NCBI RefSeq assembly: GCF_040253615.1
Contig: NZ_JBEJGY010000004.1
Coordinates: forward strand, 806,001 to 870,000
Origin: Streptomyces sp. Edi4
GTDB lineage: Bacteria > Actinomycetota > Actinomycetes > Streptomycetales > Streptomycetaceae
Length of the DNA stretch: 64,000 bases
Reading direction: 5' to 3'
This document shows, piece by piece, positions 60,341 to 64,000 of the stretch. Position numbers and translations under genes: made by a program. Every line of letters begins with the position of its first letter. Positions within the stretch are counted from its first letter, which is position 1. Under the pieces are notes generated by a model. The model was given only the letters and a program-made list of their open reading frames with translations. It was not told the DNA's origin and did not search any database.

Positions 60341-61294
60341 ATGAACCACACCGAAAGCAACCTGCACGTGGTCCTCGGCTCCGGTCCGGCCGGCGCCACG
60401 CTCGCCGCCGAGCTGGTCCGCCGGGGCCACCCGGTCCGCCTGGTCGACCGCTCCGGCACGCTCACCGCGATGACGGGTGTCGACCGCGTGAAGGGCGATG
60501 TGTCCACGCTCGAAGGGGCCGCCGCGGCCATCGCGGGAGCCGAAGTCGTCTACCACTGCGTCAACGTCGCCTATCACCTCCAGGTCGACGTCATGCCCCG
60601 TATCCAGCAGGCCGTGCTCGGCGCCGCCGAAGCGGCCGGGGCGCGCCTGGTCGTGCTCGACACGCTCTACCCGTACGGCCAGACGCACGGCGATGTCATG
60701 ACCGAGGACACCCCCTGGCGCGCCACCACGCTCAAGGGCAGGATGCGCGCGGAACTCGACGAGAGGTACCTGGCCGCGCACCGGGGCGGCCGCGTCCGTG
60801 TGGCGCTCGGCCGGTCCGCCGACTTCGTCGGGCCCGGCGTCCTCAACTCCACGCTGGGCGCGTCCGTCTTCCTCCCGGCGCTGACCAGCGGCGAGGTATT
60901 GGCCCTGGGCGACATCGACCTGCCGCACAGCTACACCGACATCCGCGCGGTGGCCGCCGGGCTCGCCACGCTGGGCGAGAGTCCGCGCGGCGACGGGCGG
61001 GTGTGGCACCTTCCCACCGCGTCGGCCCTGACCACCCGTGAGGTGCTGGGCATGATCGAGGACCGCGTCGGCGCCGCGCTGAAGGTGGTCACCCTCGACG
61101 AGCCGCGCCCCTTCGGCCCGTTCGACCAGGTCTTCATGGACGCCTACGCCGAGATGTTCTACCAGCACACCGAGCCGCAGATCATGCACTCGGGGGCCTT
61201 CGAGGCCGCCTTCGGCGTCACCCCCGTCCCGATGGGCGACACCCTGGACGCCACTTTGACGTGGTACCGCGAGCTGCTTGCCGAGCGTGGGTGA
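60341..61294 (+). CDS. NAD(P)-binding epimerase/dehydratase-like SDR
   Basis: A 317-residue extended short-chain dehydrogenase. The dinucleotide loop is GSGPAGATLA (14-23) in place of GxxGxxG, followed by VRLVDRSG and GDVSTLEGAAAAIAGAEVVYHC. The YPYG segment near 110 holds a likely catalytic Tyr, but the YxxxK spacing is not canonical, so it may be a sensor or atypical reductase. Transcribed alone from a promoter with a dyad operator. Confidence 0.8.
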   Translation: MNHTESNLHVVLGSGPAGATLAAELVRRGHPVRLVDRSGTLTAMTGVDRVKGDVSTLEGAAAAIAGAEVVYHCVNVAYHLQVDVMPRIQQAVLGAAEAAGARLVVLDTLYPYGQTHGDVMTEDTPWRATTLKGRMRAELDERYLAAHRGGRVRVALGRSADFVGPGVLNSTLGASVFLPALTSGEVLALGDIDLPHSYTDIRAVAAGLATLGESPRGDGRVWHLPTASALTTREVLGMIEDRVGAALKVVTLDEPRPFGPFDQVFMDAYAEMFYQHTEPQIMHSGAFEAAFGVTPVPMGDTLDATLTWYRELLAERG

Positions 61295-61322
61295 GGGCCG
61301 CGCCGGGAGTGGAGCCGATCCG

Positions 61323-61739
61323 CTACTCGATGACGATCTCGAAGGGGATGTTGCCCCGGGTCGCCTTGGAGTAGGGGCAGGCGGCGTGGGTGAGCTCCAC
61401 GAGCTTGGCGCCGCTCTCGCCCTCGAGGTGCCCGGGCAGCTCCACCCGCATGACGACTCCGATGCCGAAGCCGCCGTCGGCGGGGTCCTTGCCGATGCCC
61501 ACCTCGGCGGTCACCGAGACGTCCTTGACGTCCAGCCGCAGCTGACGCGCGACGGAGCCCATCGCGCTGGCGAAGCAGGCGGCGTACCCGGCGGCGAACA
61601 GCTGCTCGGGGTTGGTGCCCTCGCCGTTGCCCCCGAGGGCAGGCGGGAAGGCGAGCGGCAGGTCGAGCCGGCCGTCGGAGCTGACGGTGCGGCCCTCGCG
61701 GCCATTGGCGGTCGCCACCGCGGTGTAGAGCGCGTCCAT
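61323..61739 (-). CDS. ohr: Organic hydroperoxide resistance protein
   Basis: A 138-residue Ohr/OsmC-family thiol peroxidase. Both reactive cysteines are present: Cys55 in GYAACFASA and Cys121 in AACPYSKATRGN. It reduces organic hydroperoxides using dithiol reductants. It is divergent from the MarR-type gene at 61919, the classic ohr-ohrR arrangement, with a likely operator at 61875-61894. Confidence 0.95.
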   Translation of the reverse strand: MDALYTAVATANGREGRTVSSDGRLDLPLAFPPALGGNGEGTNPEQLFAAGYAACFASAMGSVARQLRLDVKDVSVTAEVGIGKDPADGGFGIGVVMRVELPGHLEGESGAKLVELTHAACPYSKATRGNIPFEIVIE

Positions 61740-61874
61740 GGATCGGTTCCTCTCGTCTCGGCGGGCGCGAAGCCGTGTCCGTGCTCGCCCGGGTCCGTCA
61801 AAGCTCTGTGCTGCGCGGCCTGCGGGGAGTCGCATCCGCTGTCCCTCGGCCACGTCATCAACTGAAGCACACAA

Positions 61875-61894
61875 TTCAGTTGCGCACAACTAAA
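61875..61894. promoter_or_regulatory. Probable OhrR operator
   Basis: TTCAGTTG-CGCA-CAACTAAA is an eight-base inverted repeat with one mismatch between ohr and ohrR, 25 bases from the ohrR start. The AT-rich arms contrast with the surroundings and resemble known OhrR boxes. Confidence 0.7.
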
Positions 61895-61918
61895 TGGCGC
61901 CGGTGCTAGCCTGGACGC

Positions 61919-62404
61919 ATGGTCACCACACCGCCCGCCCATCCGCACGAAGAGGACTATCTGCGGCTGGACCTCCAGCTCTGCTTCTCGTTGCAGGCGG
62001 CCTCCCGCGCCTTCACCGGCGTGTACCGCACGCTCCTGAAGGACCTGGGCCTGACCTATCCGCAGTACCTGGTGATGCTGACCCTCTGGGAACACGGCGA
62101 GCTGCCGGTGAAGGGGATCGGCGAGAAGCTGCGGCTGGACTCGGGCACTCTGTCGCCGCTGCTCAAGCGCCTCGAAGCGGCCGGTCTCCTGGAGCGCCGC
62201 CGCAGCCCGGCGGACGAACGCTCCGTCACCGTCCGCCTCACCCCGCGGGGCAGCGATCTGCGGGAGCGCGCACGCGCCGTGCCGCACCACATCGCGCGGG
62301 CCGTGAACCTGCCCCCAAAGGACTTCCACACCCTGCGCACCCTCCTGGCCACCCTGACCGAAGGGCTGGACGCGGCGGGGGCGGCGCCGTGTGGTACGAC
62401 GTGA
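61919..62404 (+). CDS. ohrR: OhrR-type MarR-family regulator
   Basis: A 161-residue MarR protein. The winged helix is read in LTYPQYLVMLTLWEHGELPVK, LDSGTLSPLLKRLEAAGLLER and SPADERSVTVRLT. The peroxide-sensing Cys22 in LDLQLCFSLQ matches the reactive cysteine of OhrR. It represses ohr until oxidised by organic peroxides. The downstream SDR gene begins 40 bases later and may share its transcript. Confidence 0.92.
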   Translation: MVTTPPAHPHEEDYLRLDLQLCFSLQAASRAFTGVYRTLLKDLGLTYPQYLVMLTLWEHGELPVKGIGEKLRLDSGTLSPLLKRLEAAGLLERRRSPADERSVTVRLTPRGSDLRERARAVPHHIARAVNLPPKDFHTLRTLLATLTEGLDAAGAAPCGTT

Positions 62405-62444
62405 GGTGGCGGCGCGGCCCGGAGGCGAGCACGGGAGACATCAC

Positions 62445-63185
62445 ATGACACGTCCGGTCACCATCGTCACGGGCGGCAGCCGGGGCATCGGCGCGGCGAC
62501 CTGCGTCCGGCTCGCGAACGAGGGGCACGACATCGCCCTCGGCTACGTCAGCGACGACGCGGCCGCCCGCGAGGTCGCCGACGCGGTGCGCGCGGCCGGG
62601 GCCCGCTGTGTCACCGTGCGGGGCGACACCGCTCAAGAGGCGGACGTGGAGCGGCTGTTCGACACCGCGGCGGCCGAACTCGGGCCCGTGAGCGCACTGG
62701 TCAACAACGCCGGCGTCACCGGACCGCTCGGCCGTCTCACCGAGACCCGCACCGAGGATCTGCGCCGGGTGATGGACGTGAACGTCGTGGGCTACCTCCT
62801 GTGCTGCCGACGGGCCGCGCGGGACATGGCCGCGCACGGCGGGGGCGCCATCGTCAACATCTCCTCCGCCGCGGCCACCCTCGGCAGCCCCGGTGACTAC
62901 GTCCACTACGCGGCCTCGAAGGCGGCCACCGACGCCATGACGGTCGGCCTGTCCAAGGAGCTCGGACCGGACAACATCCGAGTGAACGCGGTCGCCCCCG
63001 GCATCATCGACACCGACATGCACGCCACGATGGGCGACCCGGGCCGTCCGGCCCGGGCGGCCGCCAACATCCCGCTCGGCCGCCCCGGCGAGGCGTCCGA
63101 GATCGCCGCCGCCGTGGCCTGGCTGCTCTCGCCCGAGTCCTCGTACACCACCGGCGCGATCCTGCGGGTCTCCGGCGGACGCTGA
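62445..63185 (+). CDS. SDR-family oxidoreductase
   Basis: A 246-residue classical short-chain dehydrogenase. The cofactor loop is TGGSRGIG (9-16); NNAG is present; the catalytic Ser in NISSAAATLG and the Y-x-x-x-K pair YAASK complete the site. It is close to 3-oxoacyl-ACP reductase or glucose-1-dehydrogenase-like enzymes; the substrate is unknown. It follows ohrR by 40 bases. Confidence 0.9.
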   Translation: MTRPVTIVTGGSRGIGAATCVRLANEGHDIALGYVSDDAAAREVADAVRAAGARCVTVRGDTAQEADVERLFDTAAAELGPVSALVNNAGVTGPLGRLTETRTEDLRRVMDVNVVGYLLCCRRAARDMAAHGGGAIVNISSAAATLGSPGDYVHYAASKAATDAMTVGLSKELGPDNIRVNAVAPGIIDTDMHATMGDPGRPARAAANIPLGRPGEASEIAAAVAWLLSPESSYTTGAILRVSGGR

Positions 63186-63216
63186 ACCGGGCTGCGCCGG
63201 GACAAGGGGGGCGGCC

Positions 63217-63675
63217 ATGGCCGTTGACGGGACGGCGGGGCCCTTCGAGGCCGCCACCGGGGACGGGCCCGCGCTGGGCGGCCCGGACCGCGAGGCAGCG
63301 GTCCTGGCCGCCTTCGACGGGTTGCTGCGCATCCGCCGGGTGATGGCCGGGCCGGACGCCGCCTCGCGCCCGGCCGAGTGGGAGCGGTCGCGGCCGGTGC
63401 GGGCGGTCGCCATCGCCCTGGAGGCCTCGGGAATCGAGCCGTCCGCGCTCGACGAGGAGGGCCGGCGGTGCGCCCGCGGATACCGCGTCAGCGCTGCCGG
63501 GCCGCCGACGAGCGTCCGGGTGGAGTGGCTCGGCCCGCCCGGCAGCGGCGCGCAGTACACGGCGAGCGAAGCACTGCGCCGCTGCGCCGAAGTGCTGGGC
63601 CCGCTGGGCTGGCTGGCCCTGGAATACCGGGGGCCGGGCCGCCACCACTACCTGGAGGTCGAACCCGCCGGGTGA
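63217..63675 (+). CDS. Hypothetical protein
   Basis: A 152-residue soluble protein of unknown function, with a Gly/Ala-rich start, a helix AAVLAAFDGLLRIRRVMAG, and a closing segment (EALRRCAEVLGPLGWLALEYRG; HHYLEVEP). It begins 31 bases after the SDR gene on the same strand, with GGGGGGC before the ATG. No family recognised. Confidence 0.6.
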   Translation: MAVDGTAGPFEAATGDGPALGGPDREAAVLAAFDGLLRIRRVMAGPDAASRPAEWERSRPVRAVAIALEASGIEPSALDEEGRRCARGYRVSAAGPPTSVRVEWLGPPGSGAQYTASEALRRCAEVLGPLGWLALEYRGPGRHHYLEVEPAG

Positions 63676-63726
63676 GGCCCCGGCCGGTTCGCGACCCGGC
63701 GCCCGCTGCCGCTACAGTGCGATATT

Positions 63727-63740
63727 CGTTCGAACGTTCG
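63727..63740. promoter_or_regulatory. Overlapping CGTTCGAACG/CGAACGTTCG palindromes
   Basis: CGTTCGAACGTTCG contains two overlapping ten-base palindromes 20 bases before the GTG of the last gene. It is probably an operator or part of the promoter. It lacks the four-base spacer of an SOS (LexA) box. Confidence 0.5.
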
Positions 63741-63755
63741 GGGTGTGGGGGAAGC

Positions 63756-64000
63756 GTGAGCGCACAACTGCGGGACACCGCAGGCGAGTTGGCGGGTCTG
63801 CTGTGGAGTGAGCACACGGTGTACCGGGAGCATTCGGGTGGTGTCGTCATCCGGGCGGCCCATGTAGAACGCTGGATCAGCCTCTCCCCCACCGGCGGCA
63901 AGGACCAGGTCCTGATCCGCGCGGGCCGGATCCTGGACGGCGGCACCACCGCTCCGGCCCGCTCGGAGACGGTGGCGAGCCTGACCGCGGGCACCGGTCA
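63756..64000 (+). CDS. Hypothetical protein, truncated by window end
   Basis: The first 81 or so residues of a protein of unknown function (VSAQLRDTAGELAGLLWSEH, and VVIRAAHVERWISLSPTGG). The GTG start is preceded by GGGGAAG. The reading frame is still open at the edge, so neither length nor family can be judged. Confidence 0.6.
   Translation, partial: MSAQLRDTAGELAGLLWSEHTVYREHSGGVVIRAAHVERWISLSPTGGKDQVLIRAGRILDGGTTAPARSETVASLTAGTG

Noticed and set aside
63727..63740. SOS (LexA) box
   Set aside because: The palindrome lacks the four-base spacer between CGAAC and GTTCG that the actinobacterial SOS box has.

Overview
The window is very GC-rich actinobacterial DNA, almost certainly from Streptomyces or a close relative. 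Supporting signs are the high third-position GC, frequent GTG/TTG starts, P450 genes paired with three-cysteine ferredoxins, a mycothiol-dependent-type enzyme, many secreted proteins with alanine-rich signal peptides, and a non-ribosomal peptide synthetase (NRPS) locus. No tRNA, rRNA, CRISPR array, insertion sequence or replication origin was recognised.

Layout. 1-8.7 kb: a secreted PAF-acetylhydrolase-like esterase, a stand-alone alanyl-tRNA synthetase catalytic core next to a YciO/YrdC protein, then two similar cassettes, each a ferredoxin-P450 pair divergent from a TetR regulator with a palindrome between them. A 135-bp scrap of an ABC exporter gene lies between the cassettes inside GGGCTGG-type repeats. 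8.7-12.6 kb: a decaying minus-strand operon with an intact glycosyltransferase-like gene, a histidine phosphatase broken by frameshifts, an intact P-loop kinase-like gene, and a fused relic of a PLP decarboxylase and an AMP-ligase. 13-19 kb: a small membrane protein, an LGFP-repeat secreted protein, a DUF305/DUF6153-like pair, an RpiR regulator and small hypothetical genes. 19-30.6 kb: an MFS exporter, a mycothiol-dependent-type enzyme, a frameshifted PP2C phosphatase, a thioredoxin fold without its catalytic cysteines, a lipoprotein M15-like peptidase, a frameshifted metallophosphoesterase, a cupin, a class A beta-lactamase, a secreted serine protease and a lipase-maturation-factor-like membrane protein.

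30.5-43.3 kb: the main accessory feature is a minus-strand NRPS operon. Transcription order is MFS exporter, stand-alone condensation protein, C-A-T, A-T, A-T, and a final C-(remnant A)-T-NAD(P) dehydrogenase protein. The genes are tightly spaced or overlapping. There are three full adenylation domains, four carrier domains, three condensation domains and no thioesterase, so the assembly line is split and non-collinear, with probable reductive release.

43.6-64 kb: secreted and housekeeping-type genes (DUF6299-like, YbdK-type ligase, histone-H1-like winged-helix protein, RNase HI, lamin-tail protein, PHP phosphoesterase, serine protease, NlpC/P60), then a 1252-residue XRE-nSTAND-WD40 protein divergent from an M4 metalloprotease, an MFS symporter, an SDR-type epimerase, a divergent Ohr/OhrR pair, an SDR reductase, and a gene cut by the window end.

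Several reading frames are broken by single frameshifts. Some carry additional damage and look like true pseudogenes. Others, notably the PP2C phosphatase, could be sequence errors. Domain assignments come from reading motifs by eye; no database search was run.
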